Assembly: GCA_021735575.1 (NCBI GenBank)
Contig: JAIPGU010000004.1
Coordinates: 1 to 33,504 of the forward strand
Direction: 5' to 3'
Origin: Candidatus Altimarinota bacterium
GTDB taxonomy: Bacteria > Patescibacteriota > Gracilibacteria > UBA4473
Length of the DNA stretch: 33,504 bases
Both the position numbers and the translations under genes were made by a program. Of this stretch, positions 1 to 7,944 are shown piece by piece. The notes beneath the pieces were generated by a model, which was not told the DNA's origin, ran no database searches, and was given only the letters and a program-made list of their open reading frames with translations. Positions within the stretch are counted from its first letter, which is position 1. The number at the start of each line of letters is the position of its first letter.

Positions 1-75
1 CCCGCCACGGCGCGCAGGCACGGCGGGCAAGGCTTCGAAATAAGTATTTTAAATGCATGAAGCGGAAGATTCTTC

Positions 76-133
76 CCCCGTTAAATAGTCCCGACAAAGT
101 CGGGACCCCCGTTTTAGCGGGGATTTAACGGGG
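76..133. repeat. Three-way-junction palindrome, copy 1
   Basis: Outer arms at 76-86 (CCCCGTTAAAT) and 123-133 (ATTTAACGGGG) are perfectly complementary. They enclose two complete hairpins, 88-106 (GTCCCGAC, loop AAA, GTCGGGAC) and 107-122 (CCCCG, loop TTTTAG, CGGGG), with only one base left over. The predicted fold is a cruciform or RNA three-way junction. A second element with the same architecture is at 6537-6589. More overlapping inverted repeats follow to about position 188 (CCTGGCC/GGCCAGG and CTGCCTGCCCT/AGGGCAGGCAG). No coding sequence is evident in 1-449. Confidence 0.75.
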
Positions 134-257
134 TCCCTGGCCTGCCTGCCCTGTCGATCTAGGCCAGGGCTCGGCTGAGGGCAGGCAGAAAGACAAAATT
201 AAATATCATTTTATTTTTCCTTCATTCTATGACTTTTTATTGTACCTTTACTATATA

Positions 258-426
258 TGGCGAACCAATTATAAAATTACACAAATGAAAGAATATTCCT
301 TCGGTATTGTCATCTCGACCGAGTCCCGCCAAGGCGGGGCGAGTGGAGAGATCTCTTGCATTTTTTAAGGGATTCCTCCGCTCCAGTCGGAATGACAAAG
401 ACTGTGTTATTTTATAATTGTTCGGT
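258..426. mobile_element. MITE-like element, copy A (cargo type 1)
   Basis: The left end at 258-282 (GGCGAACCAATTATAAAATT core) and the right end at 404-426 are inverted copies, with one base missing in the right arm. TA dinucleotides flank both ends (256-257 and 427-428). The interior is a long imperfect hairpin running from GTCATCTCGACCGAG to CGGAATGAC, with a small CCCGCC/GGCGGG side hairpin. It is the same type as the copy at 15691-15853. There is no ORF inside, so any movement would need a transposase in trans. Confidence 0.65.
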
Positions 427-449
427 TATAAATTGAACTGGCAGAAAAT

Positions 450-3260
450 CTAGTTTTTCTTTTTTCGTGAGAATAAATTTCGCACCTTCTGTCCTAATCC
501 GGCAGAAGGATTTTCTTCCTGGAGATTTATTCGAAATTGAGGATTTTGGGGCTCCCCGTCATGTTCGCTTTCTTCCTCATCGTCATGATATCTTGTTACA
601 TCAAGAGGATCTTGACCTATACCTTCATCTTCTCCTCCTTCGAAAAGAAAGTCGGTGGTCTCTTCCCGTATTGGGGAAGTTTCACTCTCCTCACTTCTCT
701 CGTCATGGTACGGTGCTGACTCATGAAGCGATTCGTCGAGCTTGGATTTCCAAATTAGATTTTTCACGTTTTCGTATATATTTTTTATTTCTGGATCGTT
801 GAAAAACCATTCGTGGATTTTCTCTTTCATTTTTCTTTTTTGACCAAAGCCTACAAGTTTTGCCGCTTCTTCCTGGATTTCTTTTATGAATGCTTTGAAA
901 TCGAAGGGGAAGGAGTCCTTCTTGAAAATATTGTCTACTGCTTCTTCCGCTGCAGTCGTGTATTTGAGCTGCCTGTAATGTGTTGGTATCATACTTTCCA
1001 TTTTTGCTTTTAACTCCTCTTTCCAGGATTGCATTGCTTCTATTTCTGCGGTTCCATCGTCTTCGGACGAGTCTGAAGCGTCATGGCTCGGTTCATCACT
1101 CCCACTCCCTTCGGACGATGGTGAGGTCGAATCCGATTCTCCCCTTCCTTCTTCCTTCTCCCCTTCCACTTTCCGAATTTCTCCGCCGACATACTCGAAT
1201 TCATGTCGGTTGTCTAATGTGATGGTCTCATCACCACCTACTTCTAGACCTTCGATTGATACCCAAGATTCTTGGAGCAGGAGATAAACCTCTACAAGAT
1301 TTGGGAAAGAACCATCTTTTCCTAAATTCACCGGGGAAATAAGCATTGGGGCACTGAGAAATTTAACTCCTTCTCCCGTAAATGTGGAAGGTATTTCTGC
1401 TAGTTGTGTACTCAATCCTATAATTTGCCCTTCCGTAACATTAATCCACTGGAAGATGCTATCCCTCTCATCCATTTCATCCATTTTTTCCAAAAGGTCC
1501 TCTACGCCTGGTTCGTTGCCACCAAGACACATTTTAATCGCGTCGGAAAGTTGCTTATTCCAGAGACCGTTATACGTACCAAACGACTTATTTTCCTCAT
1601 CAAATTTACTAACCCATTCAGGATGTTCTTCCTTGAGTTTTCTGAGATTCTCCCATGCTTTTGCCTTTTGGTCAGTTTCTGGAGTATCTTCTGAAGGTGT
1701 TGCAGGATTAGCAGGGGCTTCTGCATTTCCTCTTTCACTCCGGGAATCCGGAACGACGAAAGGAGGGGGGAGTTCATCACCAGAAGATTCAATATCTCCG
1801 TCCGCAGATTCACTCGTTGAATCCTTCTGTCCATCGTCACTTTCAGTGCTTTCACCGTGGGGTTGCTCATCTGTGACAGCTTCATCTCCTGATTCACTTG
1901 TTTCTGTAGTTGCTCCTTCTTCTTCCGTATTTCCAACAACATCATCTACATCTGATGTTGTACTGGCTGCTTCTTCTCTTATTTTTTCTTCTCCCGAATA
2001 AGCTCGTATTTTTTCGAGTGCGAGATCAGACCAAGAATAAGGAGAAATGGTGTCAGCAATTTTGTCTCTTGCGGTTTGAATTTCTTTTCCCAGTGTTTCG
2101 GGCAATTTCATATTTGCGATGATTTCGTCCAATTCTGTTTGGAGTTCTGTCACTTCATCTTCATCGTGTATGCCATCTTCTTTTGTATTCGTCCACACTC
2201 TGCGTACAGAACTTTGGCGAAGTACTTTGGTGGGTGATTCTCCTGCTTCTGTTTCTGTAGTCGGTAAAATTGTTCCCCATTCGGAATGAGTTTCAATCGC
2301 TTCCATATCGGTTTCAAAAGAAGCATTTTGCATTTGCGCCTCGTCTCCGATGACAGAAGTGTTGTGTCTCGTGATGTCCTCATTGTTTAAGAGAGTGACA
2401 CGCATCAACGCCTTCCCTGAGTCATCTATCTCTCGGGAAGCCATGTGTCCTTGTCCATCGAGCGTAGCAAATCCACGGATACTTCCGTTTCCGTTGCGGA
2501 TGGCCCATATTTTTTTGAGTCCGGCAGGGACGCTCGAAAGATATTCAATTTTTCCGTCTTTCTTTTGAAACAGACGGACAGATCCTTCTGTTTTTCCCAC
2601 GGTAAAAATAAATCCTTGCTTATTGATCCACTCTTTTAGGTCGGAGTCGTTTGGATCACACTCTAAATGATCATTAATGCTTCCCTTTTCCGCATTTTGA
2701 ATGATTTCATTAGAAAGTTGCACGGATTGAGGTTTTCCTCTTTCGTCTTCTTTGGGAATGTTAAAAATACTTCCTAGTTCAGGCAGTCCGTCTCCGAACG
2801 CAGAAAGACTTAATTCATCCTGTTCTTCAGGGGCGCTGACTTGTTTCGCTTCCCCATAAATACGAAAGAGTTTTTTATAAAACTCCTCTGTATTCGGAAA
2901 CGTGCCATTTCCGTTTGGATCTTCTTCTGTCGGAACGATCATAAGTATCGTTCGGAGAACTTGATCTATGGCTTGCGCTTTATCTCCTTCATCTCCTCCA
3001 GGTTTCATACGGTCGAATGCGTCTCCAACGATTTGTTTTAATTGTTCATTCTTTTGTTCCACTGTTTCCCAAAAAGTGGGAATTGATTCCAAAGTTTCCA
3101 GAGTAGTTTCACCTTCCTCTGGTGTTGGAGGAGAGTCTTCCGGTACTGCGTCCGGTACAATTTCTTCTTGCATTTCATTGAACACTACTCGTCCGCGTAC
3201 CCCACGCAGAGGCTCAATAACATCCCCCAAACCGAAACCGAAATGTGATAGAAATTTCAT
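450..3260 (-). CDS. Very large acidic protein of unknown function (936 aa)
   Basis: I do not recognise this protein. It is strongly acidic and rich in Glu, Asp, Ser and Thr. Long low-complexity stretches lie at about residues 430-530 and 710-760 and look like disordered linkers. Between them are more ordered, hydrophobic-periodic segments, for example around residues 190-300 and 560-710. No signal peptide or convincing membrane helix is visible, and the C-terminus is short and basic (ends RKKKN). The start at 3260 has a purine-rich AAGGAAAT just upstream, and a good promoter lies at 3319-3347, giving a leader of about 50 nt. The gene is monocistronic and diverges from the ATPase gene. No transfer signature is obvious. 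It could be a cytoplasmic scaffold or a lineage-specific protein; any function would be a guess. Confidence 0.85.
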   Translation of the reverse strand: MKFLSHFGFGLGDVIEPLRGVRGRVVFNEMQEEIVPDAVPEDSPPTPEEGETTLETLESIPTFWETVEQKNEQLKQIVGDAFDRMKPGGDEGDKAQAIDQVLRTILMIVPTEEDPNGNGTFPNTEEFYKKLFRIYGEAKQVSAPEEQDELSLSAFGDGLPELGSIFNIPKEDERGKPQSVQLSNEIIQNAEKGSINDHLECDPNDSDLKEWINKQGFIFTVGKTEGSVRLFQKKDGKIEYLSSVPAGLKKIWAIRNGNGSIRGFATLDGQGHMASREIDDSGKALMRVTLLNNEDITRHNTSVIGDEAQMQNASFETDMEAIETHSEWGTILPTTETEAGESPTKVLRQSSVRRVWTNTKEDGIHDEDEVTELQTELDEIIANMKLPETLGKEIQTARDKIADTISPYSWSDLALEKIRAYSGEEKIREEAASTTSDVDDVVGNTEEEGATTETSESGDEAVTDEQPHGESTESDDGQKDSTSESADGDIESSGDELPPPFVVPDSRSERGNAEAPANPATPSEDTPETDQKAKAWENLRKLKEEHPEWVSKFDEENKSFGTYNGLWNKQLSDAIKMCLGGNEPGVEDLLEKMDEMDERDSIFQWINVTEGQIIGLSTQLAEIPSTFTGEGVKFLSAPMLISPVNLGKDGSFPNLVEVYLLLQESWVSIEGLEVGGDETITLDNRHEFEYVGGEIRKVEGEKEEGRGESDSTSPSSEGSGSDEPSHDASDSSEDDGTAEIEAMQSWKEELKAKMESMIPTHYRQLKYTTAAEEAVDNIFKKDSFPFDFKAFIKEIQEEAAKLVGFGQKRKMKEKIHEWFFNDPEIKNIYENVKNLIWKSKLDESLHESAPYHDERSEESETSPIREETTDFLFEGGEDEGIGQDPLDVTRYHDDEEESEHDGEPQNPQFRINLQEENPSAGLGQKVRNLFSRKKKN

Positions 3261-3318
3261 TATTTCCTTTTTAATGATTTTTTAATTTTTGTCAACCTTT
3301 TTTTAGGTTCTTCTCCTT

Positions 3319-3347
3319 ATCATACCATATTTTCATCAAAAATGCAA
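3319..3347 (-). promoter_or_regulatory. Promoter of the large acidic protein gene
   Basis: On the minus strand there is a -35 TTGCAT (3342-3347), a 17-nt spacer and a -10 TATGAT (3319-3324), preceded by TGG (extended -10). The predicted start is near 3312, about 50 nt before the ATG at 3260. Confidence 0.6.
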
Positions 3348-3427
3348 ATCAAAGTCTTGACTTTTCCCTGGTTTCTCTCAAAATGCGCCCAAATTAATTT
3401 GGAGTTTTTCCTTACAAAATTCAATTC

Positions 3428-5194
3428 ATGGCAGAGAAAGCACCCGTTATCGTCAAAGTTTCCGGTCCTTTGGTTGTGGCCGAAAATATGCACCAAGCAC
3501 AAATGTACGAAGTGGTTCGTGTCGGAGAAGAAGGACTTATCGGAGAGGTGATTCGTTTGGAAGACGGTTTGGCTTCGATTCAGGTGTACGAAGAAACCGC
3601 TGGAATCGGACCTGGTGAACCAGTACAAACGACGGGACAGACATTATCTGTGGAACTTGGTCCGGGACTGCTTGAGACGATTTATGACGGAATCCAACGT
3701 CCTTTGCGCATTTTGGAAGAGAAAACAGGACACTTTCTCGCTCGCGGGGTGACTGCTACTGGACTTGATCAAGAGAGAAAATGGGATTTTGTAGCGGTAG
3801 CGGGAACTGGAGACACGGTATCAGAAGGAGATATACTCGGAACGGTGCAGGAAACCTCGCTCATTGAACACAGGGTACTCGTACCGGTGGGCGTCAAAAA
3901 AGCAAAAGTTGAATCCATCAAGAGTGGAAAATTTAATGTTACAGAAAACGTCGCCGTACTCAACGCCGACGGAAAAAAGAAGGATGTCGCTATGAGACAG
4001 TTCTGGCCTATTCGAAACGCTCGTCCGGTGCAGTCGAAGCGTCTTCCAGAGGAACTCTTGAAAACTGGTGGACGATCCATTGATATGTTCTTTCCGCTTG
4101 CCAAAGGCGGAGCAGGATGTATCCCCGGACCGTTTGGAGCGGGAAAGACCGTGACCCAACAGACACTTGCCAAGTACTGCGATGCGGAAGTGATTGTCTA
4201 TATTGGATGTGGAGAACGTGGAAATGAGATGACGGAGGTATTGAATGAATTTCCGCACCTCACCGACCCAAATACCGGCGAGCCGCTCATGCGTCGAACC
4301 GTGATGATCGCCAATACTTCCAACATGCCGGTAGCCGCGCGTGAAGCGTCAGTCTACACCGGAATTACGATTGCCGAATACTACCGCGACATGGGATATC
4401 ATGTGGCGCTTATGGCAGACTCGACGTCTCGTTGGGCAGAAGCCATGCGTGAAATTTCCGGACGTCTGGAAGAGATGCCAGGGGAAGAAGGATATCCGGC
4501 GTACTTGGGATCAAAAACCGCTGAGTTCTACGAACGAGCTGGATCGGTTAATTGTTTGGGATCGGGCGATCGAAAAGGAACGTTGACTGTGATCGGAGCC
4601 GTGTCGCCTCCAGGAGGAGATTTGTCGGAACCGGTGAGTCAAAATACGCTTCGTGTGACCAAGACATTCTGGGGACTAGACTCAAAACTCGCGTACCAAC
4701 GGCACTTTCCGGCGATTAACTGGCTCAAAAGTTACTCGCTCTATCTTCCAAATCTTGAGAAATTTATGAAAGAAAATGTTGCACAAGACTACTGGGATGT
4801 GCGGGGGCAAGCGATGTCGCTCCTTCAGGAAGAATCAAAACTCGAAGAAATCGTGAAATTGGTCGGACCGGACGCATTGTCTATTCGGGAAAAATTGGTG
4901 CTTTTTACTGCTAAATCCATCAGGGAAGACTTTTTGTACCAGGATTCTTTCAGTGAAACTGATGCCTACACCGTGCCTCAAAAACAATATCAAATGCTAA
5001 AAACTATTGTGACGTTTTTCAATGAGGCTGTGAAATTATCGGATCGAGACGAGTTTGATTTTGCGAAAATTGAAGCATTGCCCTGTGTGCAAAAAGTAGC
5101 GAAAGTAAAAGAGCTCAATGTTACAGAAGAAGGGAGCGTTTCTGCCTTTGAGGATGTACGAAAAGAAATCCAGAAAGAAGTCGGAGCATTGTAG
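3428..5194 (+). CDS. atpA: V/A-type ATPase catalytic subunit A, stand-alone
   Basis: This is the catalytic A subunit of an archaeal/vacuolar-type rotary ATPase, a cytoplasmic head subunit that binds and hydrolyses or makes ATP. At 588 aa it is full length for the family. An N-terminal beta-barrel domain (about 1-70) is followed by the extra bulge domain typical of A subunits (about 115-190). The P-loop GPFGAGKT is at 234-241 and the catalytic GER glutamate at about 263; ADSTSRWAEAMRE and SPPGGD follow in the nucleotide domain, then the helical C-terminal domain. What is odd is the context: no gene for subunits B, C, D, E, I or K lies in this window, whereas these genes normally form one operon. 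The rest may be elsewhere, or the protein may act outside a rotary complex. Upstream are TTGACT (3357) and TACAAA (3413), neither forming a well-spaced promoter. Confidence 0.93.
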   Translation: MAEKAPVIVKVSGPLVVAENMHQAQMYEVVRVGEEGLIGEVIRLEDGLASIQVYEETAGIGPGEPVQTTGQTLSVELGPGLLETIYDGIQRPLRILEEKTGHFLARGVTATGLDQERKWDFVAVAGTGDTVSEGDILGTVQETSLIEHRVLVPVGVKKAKVESIKSGKFNVTENVAVLNADGKKKDVAMRQFWPIRNARPVQSKRLPEELLKTGGRSIDMFFPLAKGGAGCIPGPFGAGKTVTQQTLAKYCDAEVIVYIGCGERGNEMTEVLNEFPHLTDPNTGEPLMRRTVMIANTSNMPVAAREASVYTGITIAEYYRDMGYHVALMADSTSRWAEAMREISGRLEEMPGEEGYPAYLGSKTAEFYERAGSVNCLGSGDRKGTLTVIGAVSPPGGDLSEPVSQNTLRVTKTFWGLDSKLAYQRHFPAINWLKSYSLYLPNLEKFMKENVAQDYWDVRGQAMSLLQEESKLEEIVKLVGPDALSIREKLVLFTAKSIREDFLYQDSFSETDAYTVPQKQYQMLKTIVTFFNEAVKLSDRDEFDFAKIEALPCVQKVAKVKELNVTEEGSVSAFEDVRKEIQKEVGAL

Positions 5195-5208
5195 TCAATT
5201 ACGAATTA

Positions 5209-5362
5209 GGGCGAAACAACTATAAGATAACAGGAAAAATTCTCTTGTATTGTCATCGCGAGCGGAGCGCGGCGATCTCATCCTTGTACAAAAGAGATTG
5301 CCACGTCCCGACAAGTCGGGACTCGCAATGACAATGTGTGTCATTTTAAATTTGGTTCGCTG
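5209..5362. mobile_element. MITE-like element, copy B (cargo type 2)
   Basis: The ends are inverted repeats (left 5209-5233, GCGAAACAACTATAAGATAA; right 5338-5362, ending TTGGTTCGCTG) and are flanked by TA at 5207-5208 and 5363-5364. The interior is a different hairpin from copies A and D: GTCATCGCGAG ... GAGATTGCC ... CTCGCAATGAC, with a GTCCCGAC/GTCGGGAC side hairpin at about 5305-5322. It sits directly after atpA and before its likely terminator. Confidence 0.7.
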
Positions 5363-5384
5363 TACAAATTAAAAATTACAAATT

Positions 5385-5410
5385 AAAAAGCGCGGAAACG
5401 CGCTTTTTTT
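5385..5410 (+). terminator. Rho-independent terminator after atpA
   Basis: A perfect 10-bp stem, AAAAAGCGCG / CGCGCTTTTT, with a GAAA tetraloop and a T-run. The A/T flanks make it potentially bidirectional. Confidence 0.85.
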
Positions 5411-5419
5411 AAAAAAGTA

Positions 5420-5448
5420 TTGTCCAAATTTAATTTCAGTTTTAAACT
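5420..5448 (+). promoter_or_regulatory. Candidate promoter of the PiT-like permease
   Basis: TTGTCC (5420-5425), 17-nt spacer, TAAACT (5443-5448). The predicted start is near 5455, leaving a 30-nt leader with no clear Shine-Dalgarno sequence. The same -10 hexamer appears upstream of tuf. Confidence 0.45.
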
Positions 5449-5484
5449 TCACCGTAAGTTCACTTTTCTTGTTTCAAGACCCCA

Positions 5485-6519
5485 ATGAAAAAGAAAATGC
5501 TCCAGGCACTTCGTCGAGAAATTCCGTTTTTCTTGTTTTTTGGAGCGGTCACAGGGGGGGTCGCTTTTTTGTATGGCAACGTGGAACTCGCTATGTGGCT
5601 TGGATTTGGGTTCGCCGCGTATTCGGCTATTGGAAATGACTCGATTCAAAGTTTGGGGACGTTTCTGAGTTCCAATAGAAAAGTGCCGTGGTGGGCACTG
5701 TGGCTTTTTATTGGAGGGATATTTTTAGCGACGGTGACATATGGATGGCTCACGCATAATGGGGGTGTGGATTTTGAGCGTCTTGAGAAGATTCCGTATC
5801 CGGAAGAGTTTACTTTTATTCAGGTTTTTGCCCCATTGGTGTTAGTCCTTTTGACGCGCTTTAAGATTCCGGTGAGTACAACCTTTTTGATTCTTTCCGT
5901 ATTTGCCACGAGCAAAACTATCGAGTCTATGCTTTCGAAGACGTTTATGGGGTACGTGATTGCCATGGTGGTTTCGCTTCTTATTTGGTGGGCAACTGTT
6001 CGCTATTGCAATGGTTTTTTTACAAAACCGCTCTCTTCTGCCGCACAAAAAAAGTGGCGGATCGGGCAATGGCTTACAACAGCATTTTTGTGGATTACGT
6101 GGCTGATGCAAGACACGGCGAACATTGCGGTGTTTTTACCACGCACACTTTCGGGAGGGCAATTCCTCGGATTTGCCCTGACTGCTTTTCTCATTATCGG
6201 ACTGATTTTCTTTTTCCGAGGGGGACGGATTCAGGAGATTGTCACCGAAAAACGCGATGTTATGGAAGTGCGCGCAGCAACGATGATTGATCTGGTGTTT
6301 GCGTTTATTTTGCTCTTCTTTAAGGAACTCAATACTATCCCGATGTCCACGACATGGGTGTTTCTGGGACTACTCGCGGGACGCGAGATCATTCTCTGCC
6401 ACATGCTCGAAAAAGATTCTCAGTACAAAAAGACATTTTTACTCGTCGGAAAAGATATTATGCTCGCCTCCATCGGACTCTTGATCTCTGTGGGATTGGC
6501 GATGATTGGGAAGATGTAG
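5485..6519 (+). CDS. PiT-family-like inorganic anion permease
   Basis: A 344-aa polytopic membrane protein with about nine or ten hydrophobic segments. It shows the duplicated signatures expected of the PiT phosphate/sulfate permease family: GNDSIQSLGT near residue 50 (compare GANDxANxxGT) and PVSTT near residue 130 in the first half, then QDTANIAVFLPR near 210 and PMSTTW near 290 in the second half. It is shorter than most PiT proteins because the central loop is small. By family it should move phosphate (or a similar oxyanion) across the cytoplasmic membrane with a cation; the substrate is inferred. The gene is monocistronic, with repeats on both sides. No pho-box-like sequence was seen. 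Confidence 0.65.
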   Translation: MKKKMLQALRREIPFFLFFGAVTGGVAFLYGNVELAMWLGFGFAAYSAIGNDSIQSLGTFLSSNRKVPWWALWLFIGGIFLATVTYGWLTHNGGVDFERLEKIPYPEEFTFIQVFAPLVLVLLTRFKIPVSTTFLILSVFATSKTIESMLSKTFMGYVIAMVVSLLIWWATVRYCNGFFTKPLSSAAQKKWRIGQWLTTAFLWITWLMQDTANIAVFLPRTLSGGQFLGFALTAFLIIGLIFFFRGGRIQEIVTEKRDVMEVRAATMIDLVFAFILLFFKELNTIPMSTTWVFLGLLAGREIILCHMLEKDSQYKKTFLLVGKDIMLASIGLLISVGLAMIGKM

Positions 6520-6536
6520 AGGTAATGAAGAATCCA

Positions 6537-6589
6537 CCCCATGAAATCCTGCGGAGCAGGAATCCGCCATAGCGGATTATTTCACGGGG
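6537..6589. repeat. Three-way-junction palindrome, copy 2
   Basis: Outer arms CCCCATGAAAT (6537-6547) and ATTTCACGGGG (6579-6589) pair with one mismatch. Between them, with no spare base, are hairpin 6548-6560 (CCTGC-GGA-GCAGG) and hairpin 6561-6578 (AATCCGC-CATA-GCGGATT). The architecture is the same as at 76-133, and the outer arms are nearly the same as the simple palindrome at 10365-10387. Confidence 0.75.
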
Positions 6590-6653
6590 TAAAGAGTGTA
6601 GAATAGAAAATAGAAAATAGAAAAAGAGGAAAGGGTGTTTTTGGCATATAAAA

Positions 6654-6672
6654 TGTATACTCCCAGTATACA
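6654..6672. repeat. TGTATAC-N5-GTATACA dyad, copy 1
   Basis: TGTATACTCCCAGTATACA, perfect 7-bp arms around a TCCCA centre. It lies between the convergent ends of the permease gene and the 59-aa gene. Four more copies are in the window. Confidence 0.75.
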
Positions 6673-6680
6673 AATAATTT

Positions 6681-6709
6681 GTAGGGACAGGTTTCAAACC
6701 TGTCCCTAC
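6681..6709. repeat. GTAGGGACAGG palindrome, copy 1
   Basis: A 29-nt perfect palindrome (14-bp arms, GTAGGGACAGGTTT and complement, one central base). Related copies are at 8356-8383 and 20810-20838. It is a dispersed intergenic hairpin immediately after the 59-aa gene. Confidence 0.75.
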
Positions 6710-6718
6710 GTGAGGACT

Positions 6719-6898
6719 TCAGAGAGAGGGGTGCATTCCGGCGAAGAGTGAGGCGTATGCGTGAATCCATTGAACATGGGTTTCCACGAAAACGACTAAT
6801 TCTTCCTCCGGAAAGAGGGAAACGAGCTTTTCCCAAGCAGTTTCCCAATCCTGGTCTTGGTTTTCGACCATGCGTATGAGTTGCTCGGGGTCATTCAT
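6719..6898 (-). CDS. Small protein (59 aa) translationally coupled to the dipeptidase
   Basis: An unrecognised 59-aa acidic protein with several Trp residues, starting MNDPEQLIRMVENQ and ending AGMHPSL. The start codon overlaps the stop of the preceding gene (TAATG), and a strong GGAGGAAAT sits just upstream, one of the best Shine-Dalgarno sequences in the window. This overlap argues strongly that the small frame is real and made together with the dipeptidase. It has no membrane segment; a helical content is likely. It may be a partner or regulator of the dipeptidase, but that rests on context only. The gene ends right before a 29-nt palindrome. Confidence 0.75.
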   Translation of the reverse strand: MNDPEQLIRMVENQDQDWETAWEKLVSLFPEEELVVFVETHVQWIHAYASLFAGMHPSL

Positions 6899-7710
6899 TA
6901 TTTCCTCCTTTCAAGGATTTTTTTGGTTGTTACTTGTGAATAGAAGGTTTCTCGGTAGTCGTAGTATGCCGCCCATTCCAGTTCCCCGAATGAGTAGTGC
7001 CACCATTCGCCCCAGTAGGGAGCAAATCCGGCTTGCACCATGGCATCCAAAAGGAGAAGGCGGTTGTCTTTTTGTGTGGAAGTGAGATTTTTCGCTTTCC
7101 ACGACAGCTCCACAGGATTTGAGAAGGCATAGATGACAGTTCCCATATCCAGATTTTGGCTGTTTTCGAGATTGTAGATGGTCACGTCTACGACCCCTCC
7201 AGTCGGATGACCGGCGAGGTGAGGAACTGCCGTGAGTTGGTGCGCAGACTCGAAGAGTTCTTCTTCGTTTGCGAAAATGCGTCCACTCTCCCGCAAAACG
7301 GTCAGTTTTTCCTCGAACCGTTTTTCCTGAATTTCAAGCGGGCGGTAGCCCTCACAGAGTTTCAGGCGGAGAGACGGATATTTGCTCGCGATAAATCCCG
7401 CGGCAAGCGCGAGTTTCATGGTGACTTGCTCCCGCAGAAGCCAGACGATGTCCGGATAGTCGGGATATAATTTTCCGGCTTTTTGCGCTTCGTCTCCCAG
7501 GAGAATGAGATTTGAGAACGCATCTCCCATGACGAATGGTTCTCCATTTTCGCACTGCCGAATATCAAGCAATGCCTTGTAGGGAACCACTTTGATATCA
7601 GGCATTTTTTCTTCCTTCCTGGGTTTGATGATGGCTTCCGGTGCGCCTACACCTTCGGTGATGTGGTAGATGCCACGTCCGATTTGTTTGATCTGATGTT
7701 CGTTGAGCAT
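6898..7710 (-). CDS. D-alanyl-D-alanine dipeptidase, VanX/DdpX-like (peptidase M15D)
   Basis: A 270-aa zinc dipeptidase that by family hydrolyses D-Ala-D-Ala, either for recycling of peptidoglycan pieces or to remove the normal cell-wall terminus. The zinc site is intact: His168 and Asp175 in GHPTGGVVDVT, His238 in GEWWHY, with Glu235 as the catalytic base. Arg123 in EGYRP matches the family's conserved Arg. There is no signal peptide, which points to cytoplasmic action like VanX. An extra N-terminal segment of about 40 residues precedes the catalytic domain. AAAGGA lies about 8 nt upstream of the ATG. The stop overlaps the start of the 59-aa gene. No VanH or VanA ligase genes are nearby, so a resistance role is not supported by context. 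Confidence 0.85.
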   Translation of the reverse strand: MLNEHQIKQIGRGIYHITEGVGAPEAIIKPRKEEKMPDIKVVPYKALLDIRQCENGEPFVMGDAFSNLILLGDEAQKAGKLYPDYPDIVWLLREQVTMKLALAAGFIASKYPSLRLKLCEGYRPLEIQEKRFEEKLTVLRESGRIFANEEELFESAHQLTAVPHLAGHPTGGVVDVTIYNLENSQNLDMGTVIYAFSNPVELSWKAKNLTSTQKDNRLLLLDAMVQAGFAPYWGEWWHYSFGELEWAAYYDYRETFYSQVTTKKILERRK

Positions 7711-7734
7711 GAGATGAGTCCTTTGTGTTTAGCT

Positions 7735-7925
7735 TCCCTTTGAAAGGGGAACTGCCTCAGGTGGGGAGGGGTTTTTGAGAATGATTTATCTTTCAAACCC
7801 CCTGTAATCCCCCTTACAAAGGGGGACGCGATTTTTCTCTCTGAAGTCGTAAAAGAACTTTGTTTGGGTACAGCAAAAGCTGTCCCATCCAAAAGAGCCC
7901 TCCTTATGAGAGGAGGGAACTGCAT
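7735..7925. repeat. Dispersed G/C-run repeat region
   Basis: This gap contains AAAGGGGAACTGCC, AATCCCCCTTACAAAGGGGG and CCCTCCTTATGAGAGGAGGG, each self-complementary. A related block is at 32676-32748. An open frame crosses it but consists of translated repeat, so no gene is called. Confidence 0.5.
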
Positions 7926-7944
7926 TGAATTTTTTAAAATTTAC

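Noticed and set aside
1384-2001. 205-aa plus-strand frame opposite the large acidic protein
   Set aside because: It is the antisense of a Glu/Ser/Asp-rich region, giving Ser/Pro-rich nonsense, with no promoter or ribosome site; the minus-strand gene explains the open frame.
7647-7925. 92-aa minus-strand frame
   Set aside because: It runs through dispersed G/C-run repeats and the start of the dipeptidase gene; there is no coding character.
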